A stretch of DNA of 64,000 nt from positions 62,001 to 126,000 of the forward strand of contig JADJVK010000006.1 of assembly GCA_016710625.1 (NCBI GenBank), written 5' to 3'. This DNA is from Saprospiraceae bacterium. Its GTDB lineage: Bacteria > Bacteroidota > Bacteroidia > Chitinophagales > Saprospiraceae. The position numbers were made by a program, and so were the translations under genes. Shown one piece after another: positions 16,913 through 27,110 of the stretch. Each line of letters opens with the position of its first letter. Position 1 is the first letter of the stretch. A model generated the notes under the pieces. It worked only from the letters and a program-made list of their open reading frames with translations, was not told where the DNA came from and searched no databases.

Positions 16913-18832
16913 TTACCTCAAAATACTCACATTCCCTTTCTTTACGAATTCAGCCCCATTCTTACATTTTGTTTTCAAAATATAGCCAAATGCCTCATTC
17001 GGTAATGCTTCCCCATTAAAAGTTCCATCCCAACCAATTGTTCTATCATTTGTTTCAAATACTTTTTGTCCCCATCTATTATAAATTGAAAATTCTAATG
17101 AATCTACAATACCTCCTCTCACAAATAAAACATCATTGATGCCATCCCCATTGGGAGTGAAAGTATTGGGAATGAAAATGTATGGATCTTCACAAACTCC
17201 ATTTCGTATATTTATAGTAACAGAATCATTTACAACACAGCCATTCAAATCACTCACCGTCAAATAATAGGTTTTTGGCACCAAAGGACGAATTTTTGGG
17301 TTGTAAATAGTATCGTTATCAACTTCATTTTTTGGGCTCCATTGATAATTAAAACCTTTATATTGAGTAGCAAATAATTGTGACTTTTCTCCTGAATATA
17401 CTAAGTTCGGATCTGCATAAATCGATAGTTTGGGCGATTTTACAGGATTTTTGGGGACAACAACATCATAAAATATCGTGTCATTACATAGATTTTTGGC
17501 ATAAGTTACCAATCTGACTTTGTAGATTTGATTATCATTAACTGAAAAAATCGGTTTTAATGAAAAGCTTGAATCAATAGCTTTATTTGTATAATTATAC
17601 AATGTCCATTTTATACTTTTTATATTGTTTGTGGTATCAATAGAAACATTTTCTGCACTTATTTGAGCGGTATCTATGCAAAAAAAGCTTTTTGAGTTGA
17701 ATTCTGCTTTGATGGTTTTTAACCTTAAAATAATATTTTTTTCAGCTGTATCAACACAATTCGAATTTTCATTTATTATAAGTCGGATTAAATAAGTACC
17801 AGTATCACTATAGGTGAAAATAGGGCTTTTTAAATTAGAAGTACCGCCACCAATTATTTTTGGATCATTAAAATACCAATGGTAGGTACTCCCATTAAAG
17901 CTTTGATTTTGAAGGTTTACGGTTAAATTATCACATTGAATATCTGGAGCGAAATAAGCAGCTTTTACTGCTCTGCAAAAAACCACATTGTATTGGAAAT
18001 CTCTTTTGGTTACTGATAAAAGTTTTCCATTTCGATACTCTTCCATACAAATACCAATCACAAATTGTCCTAATATGTCAGGTACCCCATCCATAAACCC
18101 AGTTTTTTTATCTATAGTCAATGGAATTTTTGAGCCTAACATATTATTCAGACTATACAAAGGTGGTTTCCAATACACTTCTGTATATGGAGGCTGAGTC
18201 GGATAGTCATAAGAGTTATTATCTGTAAGTCCTTCAAATGGGGTACATAATTTATAAACAATTGAATCTCCCTCGGCATCGATTGCACTATGGTCAAATT
18301 TTATATAAAAACCAGCACAAATATTAATAGGTGGCCAATTTTTGAATCTAGGGCTTGAATTGCAAACATTTAATGCTTCTTCAGTAATTATTACATTATA
18401 GGTAGATCCTGTAATTTCTGGATTGATGATGTTATCAATTATCTTATTCCGACAACATCTTTGGTAAACTATTTGGTATCCTCCAAATCGAGGTGCTAAT
18501 GTAATTGTGGCAATATAGGAAGTTCTATGTACACAAACAGTATCTGTTGAAACCAAGCAAGTATCTGGGAAAACTACGGGTATTGTATCATTACCCATTG
18601 GATTTGCATAAAATGTGTCAACACCATTATTATTTGCATCAAAAGCAATAAAAATAGCTGGATTATCAAAGGGTGGTTGCCCGTTTTTGCAATCTCTATA
18701 TACTGTTAAAAAAATTTGATATTTATTATTCCCTAAACATTTGTAGCTCATCTCTCCTCCAACAATATGAGTAGCATGGGATTTATGTATAAAACTAAAT
18801 AGAATGGTTACTAAAATGAATAGTCTAAACAT
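16913..18832 (-). CDS. Secreted PKD-containing protein with gliding-motility/CHU-type C-terminal domain
   Basis: 639 residues. Signal peptide 1-20, then a conserved start HIVGGEMSYKCLGNNKYQIF, a long Cys-containing N-terminal region, PKD-like domains (about 290-360 and 365-450), an Ig-like domain with YQWSPKNEVDN, and a C-terminal domain with FIPNTFTPNGDGINDVLF and FSIYNRWGQKVFE. The last is the type B (CHU/gliding motility-associated) sorting domain used by T9SS for secretion. Similar proteins in Saprospirales and Flavobacteriia are surface adhesins, often large; substrate is unknown. Single-gene unit. Confidence 0.85.
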   Translation of the reverse strand: MFRLFILVTILFSFIHKSHATHIVGGEMSYKCLGNNKYQIFLTVYRDCKNGQPPFDNPAIFIAFDANNNGVDTFYANPMGNDTIPVVFPDTCLVSTDTVCVHRTSYIATITLAPRFGGYQIVYQRCCRNKIIDNIINPEITGSTYNVIITEEALNVCNSSPRFKNWPPINICAGFYIKFDHSAIDAEGDSIVYKLCTPFEGLTDNNSYDYPTQPPYTEVYWKPPLYSLNNMLGSKIPLTIDKKTGFMDGVPDILGQFVIGICMEEYRNGKLLSVTKRDFQYNVVFCRAVKAAYFAPDIQCDNLTVNLQNQSFNGSTYHWYFNDPKIIGGGTSNLKSPIFTYSDTGTYLIRLIINENSNCVDTAEKNIILRLKTIKAEFNSKSFFCIDTAQISAENVSIDTTNNIKSIKWTLYNYTNKAIDSSFSLKPIFSVNDNQIYKVRLVTYAKNLCNDTIFYDVVVPKNPVKSPKLSIYADPNLVYSGEKSQLFATQYKGFNYQWSPKNEVDNDTIYNPKIRPLVPKTYYLTVSDLNGCVVNDSVTINIRNGVCEDPYIFIPNTFTPNGDGINDVLFVRGGIVDSLEFSIYNRWGQKVFETNDRTIGWDGTFNGEALPNEAFGYILKTKCKNGAEFVKKGNVSILR

Positions 18833-19012
18833 ATTTCGTTTTTTTCTAATTTAATAGTAAAATTATTAATTTTATATGAATTCAATGAAATATTATTTTA
18901 TTATTATTGAAATCAAAAGAATATTAATATCTGTAAGATACTAAATCAATTTGATTTGTCTCTAATTAATAAATGATTTTTTATTTTTTTAGTTTAATTG
19001 CTTAGAATACAG

Positions 19013-19020
19013 TACCTTTG
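19013..19020 (+). promoter_or_regulatory. -7 promoter element (TACCTTTG) of the DEAD-box helicase gene
   Basis: TACCTTTG ends 18 nt before ATG 19039. A TTG at 18998-19000 is only 12 nt upstream, shorter than the usual -33 spacing. Confidence 0.5.
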
Positions 19021-19038
19021 CACCCTGAAATTAAAATC

Positions 19039-20839
19039 ATGTTAAATTTTGAACAATTAGGCTTATCTAAGCCTCTCACTGACCATCTTCTTACGTTAGG
19101 TTATATTACACCTACTCCAATTCAAGAAAAAGCAGTTCCATTATTATTATCCAAAGAAAACGATTTGGTAGCTTTAGCTCAAACCGGGACTGGAAAAACT
19201 GCTGCTTTTGGTTTGCCTTTGATAGAGCTTTGTGATCAATTAGATAAAAATACACAAGCTTTAATCCTGGCTCCAACGAGAGAATTATGTGTGCAAATTA
19301 CTAGCGATCTTGAAAACTACTGTGGTGTAGTTAAAAGATTGAATATCACTGCAGTTTATGGTGGTGCTAGCATTAGCGAACAAATTAAAAAATTGAGGAA
19401 AGGAAGTCAAATCGTCGTTGCAACTCCAGGACGATTAATTGACCTATTAGAAAGAAAAGCTGTTGATCTACACAATATAAAATATTTTGTTCTAGATGAG
19501 GCAGATGAAATGCTAAAAATGGGTTTTCAAGAAGCCATTGATACCATTTTGTCGAGTACTGCTGATGAAAAAAATGTTTGGTTGTTTTCAGCAACAATGC
19601 CACCTGAAATTTCTAGAATTGCAAAGAAATATATGTCTAATCCTGTCGAAATTACAGTAGGGGATAAGAATCAGGGGCAATGTTAATATCAAGCATCTTT
19701 ACACCATTATCAATCCTAGAGATAGATATGCTGCATTAAAAAGATTGATAGATTATCATTGTGATATCTATGGAGTTTTTTTGTAGAACTAAAATGGAAA
19801 CTCAAGAAGTTGCAGACAGCCTTTTAGCGGATGGTTATAATGCAGATTCTTTGCACGGAGATTTTGAGTCAAACACAAAGGGATAAAGTACTTAATAACT
19901 TTAGAAATAGGTCATTACAATTGTTAGTTGCTACTGATGTGGCAGCTAGAGGTATTGATATTGATGATATAACACATGTTATACATTTCAACTTGCCAGA
20001 TGAAATTGAGTACTATACACATAGAAGTGGTAGAACTGCAAGAGCTGGGAAAACAGGTGTTTCGTTAGCATTAATTACGAGTAGAGAAACATATAGATTG
20101 GCTCAAATCGAGAAAAAAATAAAAGCTTCATTTGAAGAATGATGATTCCATCAAGGTAGAGAAATTTGCCATAGAAAAATGTTGGGATATATCGAACAAT
20201 TGAATAAAGTTAAAATAAACGAAACTGAAATCGAACCATTCTTACCTGTTTTGAACGATTCATTAAAGGATCTTACTAGAGAGGAAGTGATTCGATTGTT
20301 TGCTACCATGGAATTAAACCAATTCTTACATTACTACCGTAATTCTTTGGATATCAATCCAATGAATGAAAGAGGTGGCGGAAGAAGTAGAGAAAGAGAC
20401 GACGATAGCCGTTAATTTAGAAGAAGTGGCGGGGTAAGATTATTCATTAATTTAGGAAAAATGGATAATTTGGATAAAAAAGAATTATTGTGGTTCCTTC
20501 AAGATGAAACTGGAGTTTCTAAGAGCCAAATAAATGATATGGATATGAAAAGCTCCTTCTCATTCTTTGAAGTGGACTCTACTCTTGTTGCAGATAGACT
20601 TCGAAAAAGGCGTTCAAGGAAAATGGTTTGAAGATCGCTTAGTAAGAATCGAAGTGGCTGAAAATAAGGAAGATGGAGAAAGGAAAAGAAGGGATGATAG
20701 AGGAGACTTTAAGAGAAGAGATGACAGAGGCGGTGGAAGTAGAGATCGTTTTAGAGACTCAGAAAGAGACAAAGGATTCAAGAAGAAAGATGACAAAAAA
20801 TCATTTTTCAAAGACGATAAGAAATTTAAAAAGAAGTAA
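19039..20839 (+). pseudogene. DEAD-box RNA helicase (CsdA/DeaD-like) with DbpA-type C-terminal domain, frameshifted
   Basis: Joined frames give a complete helicase: Q motif TPTPIQEKAVP, AQTGTGKTAAFG, PTRELCVQ, TPGRLIDL, VLDEADEMLKMGF, SATMPPEI, then domain 2 (FCRTKMETQEVADSLLADGY, LLVATDVAARGIDIDDI, HRSGRTARAGKTG), a DbpA-like RNA-binding domain (about 20420-20680) and an Arg/Asp/Lys-rich tail. The frame breaks at about 19673 (extra G in GGGG), 19782 (extra T), 19863 (extra T), 20138-20178 (three missing A), 20413 (in-frame stop) and 20610 (extra A). Most breaks are one-base changes in homopolymers and the protein between them is well conserved. Either sequencing error or very recent inactivation fits. 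The intact piece 19039-19686 alone would be the N-terminal RecA domain. Confidence 0.85.
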
Positions 20840-20846
20840 TATTTTT

Positions 20847-21812
20847 TTAACGACTGGATGCTTTCAATAATCGATCATTGATAGCTATTCCAATTCCTTG
20901 ATGTGGAACTTTTTCAGCAATGATGAGTTCCACATTTTTTTTGTCCATTTCATGCAAAGCAGCATACAAGTTTTTGGCAGTTTCATTCAAATCCCCAGTA
21001 GGAGACAATATGATTTGTAGCTCATTATCAGCTAGTTGTAATTGATTTTTAAACCTAATAAATCCAATTTTCAAATCATTGCTCACCTCAAAATCGTCTA
21101 AATTATCAACTAAAACCATAGGAGTAAGTGGTGAATAATGATATTTCATCATTCCAGATGTAATTGGCTTTTTTGATGTAGATTCATCAAAAATCAAAAC
21201 TGGCTCCTCTAACACAAAAGAAATTGTATCAATATCTAAAGAGCCCGTCCGATAGATAATGGTTTGTTCTCCATCGAAGCCAACTATCGTTGATTCTATT
21301 CCTTTTTCACAAAATCCTCCATCTAAAATATAAGGTATTTTCCCATTCAATTGTTCTATAACATGATCTGCCGAAGTTGGACTAATATACCCAAATGGGT
21401 TTGCACTTGGTGCAACTAATGGAAAGTCAATGGATTGCAAAAGTGCTAAAGTCAATAGGTGATTGGGTACTCTAAAAGCTGCCAATGGAGAATTAGCTGT
21501 TGCTTCATCTGGAATATTTGCCTTTTTTTTCAACAATAAAGTTAATGGACCGGGCCAAAAGGCACTCATCAATTTATAAGCAATAATAGGAATATCAAAA
21601 GCATACTTTTCCAGCTCTTGAAAAGAAGAAATGTGAACGATTAATGGATTTTCTTTTGGTCTATTTTTAACCTCATATATTTTGTGTATTGCAGCTATAT
21701 TCATCGCATTCCCAGCCAAACCATATACTGTTTCAGTAGGAATCGCAACCACCCCATTATTTTCCAATATCGCCTTACAAACCAAAACGTCCTGACCAAC
21801 TATCGTTTCCAA
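20847..21812 (-). CDS. Threonylcarbamoyl-AMP synthase (Sua5 type), TTG start
   Basis: 321 residues. The YrdC domain has TETVYGLAGNAM, KNRPKENPLIVHIS, WPGPLTLLLK, FRVPNH, LVAPSANPFGYISPTSADHV and ESTIVGFDG; an extra C-terminal Sua5 domain (from about 205, after SGMMKYHYSPLTPMV) separates it from short TsaC. The enzyme makes threonylcarbamoyl-AMP for the t6A37 modification of ANN-decoding tRNAs. An in-frame TAA lies two codons upstream, and the next in-frame ATG is about 35 codons in, inside the conserved fold, so the start must be TTG 21810-21812. Converges with the helicase gene with a 7-base gap. Confidence 0.92.
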   Translation of the reverse strand: METIVGQDVLVCKAILENNGVVAIPTETVYGLAGNAMNIAAIHKIYEVKNRPKENPLIVHISSFQELEKYAFDIPIIAYKLMSAFWPGPLTLLLKKKANIPDEATANSPLAAFRVPNHLLTLALLQSIDFPLVAPSANPFGYISPTSADHVIEQLNGKIPYILDGGFCEKGIESTIVGFDGEQTIIYRTGSLDIDTISFVLEEPVLIFDESTSKKPITSGMMKYHYSPLTPMVLVDNLDDFEVSNDLKIGFIRFKNQLQLADNELQIILSPTGDLNETAKNLYAALHEMDKKNVELIIAEKVPHQGIGIAINDRLLKASSR

Positions 21813-21827
21813 ACTTTATTTTTTTTG

Positions 21828-21835
21828 CAAAGATA
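21828..21835 (-). promoter_or_regulatory. -7 promoter element (TATCTTTG) of the Sua5-type gene
   Basis: Minus-strand TATCTTTG, 15 nt from the TTG start. Its position supports the TTG start choice. Confidence 0.5.
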
Positions 21836-21943
21836 AGGGGAACGGAGCAAAAATTTTAAATTTTAAAAATGGGGATGTAGTAGATTTGAAGAAGATTATG
21901 TAAAGTAATTTGTATAATATAACTAAGAAATTATAAAGAATCT

Positions 21944-22027
21944 GAAATCAACACAGTTGGTATCTTATCGTACCGATTAACAACGAGCAGCCATTCAGCA
22001 ACGAAACAGATGATTGTAACGGAATAG
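21944..22027 (+). repeat. Orphan copy of the 3' coding end of the giant T9SS cargo genes
   Basis: About 80 nt related to the end of the sorting-domain cassette. The 65 nt at 21962-22026 are identical to 36740-36804 at the end of the first giant gene, and differ by one base from the second copy. The frame still reads ILSYRLTTSSHSATKQMIVT then E and a stop (TAG instead of TAA). Upstream similarity fades at about 21944 and there is no open frame leading in, so this is a remnant left by deletion or recombination of a further cassette copy. It is in the same orientation as the full copies. Confidence 0.85.
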
Positions 22028-22033
22028 ATTGAT

Positions 22034-22072
22034 GAAGAGAAGTATCTTTAATAACTAAAGATACTTCTCTTC
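22034..22072. terminator. Strong hairpin downstream of secreted-protein gene
   Basis: 17-bp perfect stem GAAGAGAAGTATCTTTA (22034-22050) with its complement (22056-22072) around a 5-nt loop. It sits just past the stop of the minus-strand gene (22079). There is no long T-run on either side, so it may act as an RNA-stabilising hairpin. Confidence 0.6.
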
Positions 22073-22078
22073 AAAGTG

Positions 22079-22630
22079 TTATTTTGTAAAACTTAAAGTG
22101 TTACCTAATTTAGAAAATTTGTAATAAAGAATTTCTGAGTTGCCACTTGAGTCTTGACACCAGAAATTATAATTAATTTTTAAATTATTTTTACTAATTA
22201 AATTTTTAGATGCGAAATTTGAGTTTGTAATAACATCAAAAGAAATAGAAATTAATTCATTTTTATTTATAGGTTCTTCGAAATAAATTACATTATCCCT
22301 AATATCACCTTTTTTATTTATAATGATACTATTTGGTAAAATAGATAACTCTTCTGGGAGTAATATTTTAAAAAAGATTTCTTCATCAAATTTTTTATCT
22401 TTACTCATGAAATTTATACTTATTTTGGTTTTTTGACCATTTCCTATTTTAATATCACTAACAATTTCTAATATATTTATATTTTGAGAAGTCAATTCGA
22501 TATTCCTATGAGGAAGTGTTCTCATCTTATTTTCCCATTTTTCCCTTTCCATTTTTTCTTCCATATGTGATTGAGAAAATAGACTAATTGAAAAACTAAA
22601 TATAAAAAGTAATGTATTAATTAATTTCAT
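22079..22630 (-). CDS. Secreted protein of unknown function
   Basis: 183 residues. Signal peptide MKLINTLLFIFSFSISLFS then QSHMEEKMEREKWENK, a charged segment, and then a beta-rich domain of about 135 residues (KTKISINFMSKDKKFDEEIF, ISISFDVITNS, KINYNFWCQDSSG). It has the look of an Ig-like/BACON-type fold, but no family is recognised. It follows the glycine-rich gene by 25 nt on the same strand, so the two are probably co-transcribed. Confidence 0.65.
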   Translation of the reverse strand: MKLINTLLFIFSFSISLFSQSHMEEKMEREKWENKMRTLPHRNIELTSQNINILEIVSDIKIGNGQKTKISINFMSKDKKFDEEIFFKILLPEELSILPNSIIINKKGDIRDNVIYFEEPINKNELISISFDVITNSNFASKNLISKNNLKINYNFWCQDSSGNSEILYYKFSKLGNTLSFTK

Positions 22631-22655
22631 AATATATAATTTTATTGGTTTGTTA

Positions 22656-24515
22656 TTAATTTTTAATTATTTTTGATTTAAGAGTTATGTTCGAGTTGGA
22701 TATTTTTAAAATATATAGACCTTTATTTAAATCATTTGTATTTAATTGAATGTTATTGTCTCCACTAATTACATCATATTGATTTTGAATGATTTTCTTT
22801 CCAGTAATATCTATTATTTCTAATACTATTTGATCATTATTTGGAATATTAAAATCAATACTTAGTTGATTTTCAAAAGGATTGGGTTTGATTTTCTCTA
22901 ATTTTAAATTTTGATTCAAAATGTTTACAACTGATATATTTGATAATTTTGTAGAATTATCATTATCAACCATTTTTAATCTATAATAATTTTTGCCAAT
23001 AAATGGATTTGAGTCTATATAATTATAATTTTTAGTTATAGAATTATTATTTATAGTTTTTACTTCACCAATAGGATTAAAATCTATTGTATTATTACTT
23101 TTTTCAATAATAAATTTATTGAAATTTGATTCATTCGTACTACTCCAATTTAACACTACAGATTTATTATCATTATTTTTGGTAAAATTATTTAGATTAA
23201 ACTCAATGGTGGAATTGGTTGACAATCTGGCGTTAGTGTAGGGAATTCAGACATTTGAATTCCAGTAACGCTAACTCCTTTGCCACCATCACCACCTGCA
23301 TAGCCATTAGGTCCATCAGGGGATTGGTAACCTAATCCTCCATTAAAATATTGATTAATTGTACTTGGAATTTCTAAATTACACCAAATGCCTCCGCCAC
23401 CACCGCCAGCACTTGGTTCACCACCTACTTTCCCATCGCCCCCATTTACATTTATTTCACCAGTACCAGTGATTTCTTCTGTTCTAATAATAATTTGACC
23501 ACCACCACCACCACCATGATTCTTTCCAGAACCAAAACCATCGCCACCTTTAGCCAATATTTTACCATCAACTTGAATACTTTTAGCAAAAATAATAACT
23601 ATTCCACCACCAGCATTCATGCTATTATCAATATTAATGCCGTTATCAGGTTCAACAAATCCACCACCACCCATTAAAGTTTTATTTAGGTCATTAAATG
23701 TACCAGTTGAAGCTGCATCTGAGCCATTTCGTTTTGTAGAATAAATCCCATCATCCCATGAAGCACCACCACCTCCACCAAAACCACCTCCGCCACTACC
23801 ACCAGGACTATGACCAGTAGAATTGCAATCTCCAGTAACACCCAATGCACCATCACCGTCAACACCTGCTCCACCACCAATTGATCCATTTGTCGATGGA
23901 CTCCAAATCCACCTCCAGTACCTCAGATGGTGCAGCATTTGTTGATCCATAATATGTATCATTTGTACCTTCTGCTTTAATATATTCATAAGAACTACAA
24001 ACTGGATTTATTGATTTACCACCTAAAAAACCTTTTGCACTTGCACTTATTATACCTTCGGAAGTAATTTGTAATAATCCGCAATCAATAATGGATATTA
24101 CACCTCCTATTCCTTTCTCTGAATCCCAACTTTTTGCTAAAATCATATTATTTGAACCAATTATTGCATTATTATATCTTGGAACTCTTACAAGCTGAAC
24201 CTTTTCAGTAGTAAATGAGTAATTTCTTGCTGGGTTGTTTTTTAATGTAATTTCATTTCCATTTTTATTAATTATTTCTCCTAATTCGTAATTTCCTGCA
24301 TAGTTATCAGTTCCTCCAGCATTTCCATATCCTGTGATTCCAGTCATTTGAATTATAAGAACATTGTCCCCAATTTCAAAAAAATCTGGTATCTCAACAG
24401 ATATATTCGCCCCAGTAATATCTGTTACCTTTGAGTAATCATTAATAACTCCACTTTGTGAGTATGTAAAATAAGTCGAAAATAATAAAATGATGGTGAG
24501 TAATTTTTCTTTCAT
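22656..24515 (-). pseudogene. Glycine-rich secreted protein with T9SS type A sorting domain, frameshifted
   Basis: Three overlapping frames form one gene. 24515-23859 encodes a signal peptide (MKEKLLTIILLFSTYFTYS) and a domain of about 190 residues (DNVLIIQMTGITGYGNAGGT). 23989-23192 encodes a glycine-rich region (SPGGSGGGGFGGGGGASWDD; NHGGGGGGQIIIRTEEITG). 23225-22656 encodes an Fn3-like segment and a C-terminal type A sorting domain (PNPFENQLSIDFNIPNN, GLYILKISNSNITLKSKIIK). At about 23880-23930 two close indels are needed: the third frame reads GTGGGFGV between the good segments. A further shift lies near 23210. Either decay or base-calling error; the protein between breaks looks conserved. 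Likely a T9SS-exported surface protein of unknown role. Confidence 0.7.
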
Positions 24516-24850
24516 AATTATAAGTTTATATGATTAATAAAAAATATTATTACAAAAATAATTTGTGTCACTATAATATGCAAATTTATTTTTTATTTCG
24601 CGATAATATGAATAAAATAATTACTTTTTTGATATTCATTTAATATTATAGTTTTATTACATAGTCATATTTAATTGATTAATTAAAATATCTTAACAAA
24701 TTTTAATATTAATTATTGATTTTGAGGTAATTATTTCATAACTTTGCGTCTAAGATTTTTTAATCAATATTGTCATTTTACAATCTGCTCATTATTAAGA
24801 TATTGAGTTGTTTTTTTAAAACGAATTTACAAATTATTAATCCTTTTGTT
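24516..24850. other. Divergent intergenic region upstream of first giant gene
   Basis: 335 nt, very AT-rich. It holds the plus-strand promoter at 24716-24746 and a leader of about 100 nt before ATG 24851. The minus-strand gene starting at 24515 has no clear TAnnTTTG element here. No RNA structure was recognised. Confidence 0.5.
24716..24746 (+). promoter_or_regulatory. Bacteroidota-type promoter of first giant gene
   Basis: TTG (24716-24718), 20-nt spacer, TAACTTTG (24739-24746): both the -33 and -7 elements at normal spacing. The transcript would begin near 24753. Confidence 0.55.
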
Positions 24851-27034
24851 ATGTCAAAACTTTACAAGTTCATGAACACTGTTTCATTGTCTATTCAAAA
24901 TAGAAAACTAAAGTCTATTTTGTTTTTTGCTATTCTTGCAATTAGTAATTCATTATTTTCACAAGTTACAATTTCTGGAGGTTCAACAGCTAATGGTTCT
25001 TATGCAACTATTTCTGATGCAATTACTGCCTTAAATGGTTCTACCATTTCTGCTCCTGTAGTGGTTGATGTAACTGCTGGTTTGGTTGAAACTGCTCCTG
25101 TTGGTGGAATTGTATTAACTGCTACAGGTACTGTTGCAAATACAATTACTATACAAAAATCTGGAGCAGGTGCTAATCCAATTGTTAATGCATATGTTGG
25201 GGTAAATACTCCTACTACTGCAGGAACTGATGGAATTTTCATTCTTTCTGGCTCAGATTTTGTAACTATTGATGGAATAGATTTATTTGATGGTAATACA
25301 GTAAGTGCAACAGAAATGATGGAATGTGGCTATGGCTTATTCAAGGTTGATGGCACGAATGGTTGTCAAAATAATACAATTAAAAATTGTACAATTACAT
25401 TGAATAGAAATAGTAATGCAACTTGGACAGCACCTGGGCATAATGGTTCTGAAGGTATTGCCGTTCATAATGCTACATATGCAGCAAAAGCTGTTTTAAC
25501 AGTAACTGCAAGTACAGGTTCCAATTCGGGTAATAAATTTTATACAAATACAATTCAAAACTGTAATGCAGGTATCGTATTTATAGGATATGCTGCTGCT
25601 TCTCCATTTACTCTAGGAGATACTGGGAATGATGTAGGAGGAACTAGTGCTGCTACAGGTAATAATGTTCTAAACTATGGTGGTGGGACTGCTGCAACAA
25701 ATCCTGCTACAGGTATTTTTGCAAATAATCAATGGGGATTTAATTGTTCTAGAAATACAATTAACAATAATAATGGTTCTGGAGTAAATCATATTACTAC
25801 CATTAGAGGTATATTCTTGAATTCATCTTCAACTAGTGCTAGTGCTGATTGTAATTTTAATACAGTTACTATTAAAGGTGGAGGTACAACTACCCAAATT
25901 TCTTGTATTGAATCTGTTTTTGGAAGTACTGCTGCCAATAATACAATTAATATTAATAATAATACAATTACAAATTGTACAAACTCATTGAATACTAGTG
26001 GTACATGGTATGGTATTTGGAATAGTGCATCTCCAGCAAATTTGAATATTAACAATAACACATTTTCAAATAATAGTACAAGTTCCACATCTGGAAGCAC
26101 TTATTTAATTGAAAATTCAGGTTCTGTAACAACTCAAATTAATATTAATGGAAATAGTTTAAGCAATTCTTGGACAGGTGTTGCTGCGAACACGGCTTCG
26201 AATTATTTGTTATATAATTTATCTGGATCAACTACTGCAAGTTTATCAATAGCTAATAATAATATTAGTAATGTTAATTTTAATACAGCAGCTACTGGTA
26301 CACTATATTTATATTACTATACAAGCTCTATTGGTTCGGTTTTAGTAAATAATAATCAGTTGTCAAATTTAAATATAAATCATAGTGGGTCAATTTATAT
26401 GTTTATGATGGTACTTCCTGCTCAAACTTCTAAAATTATTTCTAATAATGGAATAACAGGTAGCTTTACTAGAAGTGCCTCTGCAAGTACATTATATTGT
26501 ATGTATTTTATCGGTTCAACTTTGACAGCAGTTAGTACTTATGATGTAATAAATAATAACTTTTCAAATATTAATGGTTCGGTTTTAGGCTCTGGTTCAT
26601 TATATTTATTATATAATTTAGATTATTCTTCTTCTCCATATCCAAAGAAAAACATTTCTAATAATACTTTTACAAATATTAACTATCAAACTTCTGGAAC
26701 AATTTATTTAAATTATAACGCTGGATTAGGAAGCGGAACTGCTACATCAGGGTCGACAGTAAGCAATAATGTTTGTGATAATATCACAGCAATAGGTGGT
26801 ACTTTATATGGTATTTATACTTCATCAACAGCAGGGCCAACATATCCAAATAATATATTTAATAATAAAGTTAGTAATGTTACATTAACTGGTGCTAGCT
26901 CAATAATATATTCAAGTTATCTTGCTGGTGCTGCCGGTGGTATTAATTTTATAATAATAAAATATATAATATTAAACATACTGGGCATCTGGTTTAGCAT
27001 ATGGTTTATATACAAGTTCTTCAATTGTTTATAA
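24851..27034 (+). CDS. Giant T9SS cargo protein A, part 1 (signal peptide and beta-helix)
   Basis: First frame of a gene that runs to 36805 (about 3990 residues when joined). I start at ATG 24851 (MSKLYKFMNTVSLSIQNRKL, then a hydrophobic stretch ending SNSLFSQ) in place of the upstream TTG 24770, which would put 27 extra residues before the signal peptide. The rest is Asn/Ser/Thr-rich parallel beta-helix repeats (NNTIKNCTITLNRN, NNTFSNNSTSS, NNNFSNINGS), a fold common in adhesins and polysaccharide-active proteins. Reading continues in another frame: near 26950 and 26985 two single-base deletions are needed to reach NIKHTG and GLAYGLYTSSS, which lead into the next segment. Codons here are AT-rich. 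Confidence 0.75.
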   Translation: MSKLYKFMNTVSLSIQNRKLKSILFFAILAISNSLFSQVTISGGSTANGSYATISDAITALNGSTISAPVVVDVTAGLVETAPVGGIVLTATGTVANTITIQKSGAGANPIVNAYVGVNTPTTAGTDGIFILSGSDFVTIDGIDLFDGNTVSATEMMECGYGLFKVDGTNGCQNNTIKNCTITLNRNSNATWTAPGHNGSEGIAVHNATYAAKAVLTVTASTGSNSGNKFYTNTIQNCNAGIVFIGYAAASPFTLGDTGNDVGGTSAATGNNVLNYGGGTAATNPATGIFANNQWGFNCSRNTINNNNGSGVNHITTIRGIFLNSSSTSASADCNFNTVTIKGGGTTTQISCIESVFGSTAANNTININNNTITNCTNSLNTSGTWYGIWNSASPANLNINNNTFSNNSTSSTSGSTYLIENSGSVTTQININGNSLSNSWTGVAANTASNYLLYNLSGSTTASLSIANNNISNVNFNTAATGTLYLYYYTSSIGSVLVNNNQLSNLNINHSGSIYMFMMVLPAQTSKIISNNGITGSFTRSASASTLYCMYFIGSTLTAVSTYDVINNNFSNINGSVLGSGSLYLLYNLDYSSSPYPKKNISNNTFTNINYQTSGTIYLNYNAGLGSGTATSGSTVSNNVCDNITAIGGTLYGIYTSSTAGPTYPNNIFNNKVSNVTLTGASSIIYSSYLAGAAGGINFIIIKYIILNILGIWFSIWFIYKFFNCL

Positions 27035-27110
27035 TATTTATAATAATATAATTGGAGATATTACAGCGCCAAATAGCTCCCAAACAGCTCCAACTCCTTC
27101 AATAGTAGGA

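Noticed and set aside
21944..22072. Insertion-sequence end or attachment site, because of the hairpin next to repeated sequence
   Set aside because: No transposase, target duplication or terminal inverted repeat; the repeated part is clearly the coding end of the cassette and the hairpin is unique to this place.
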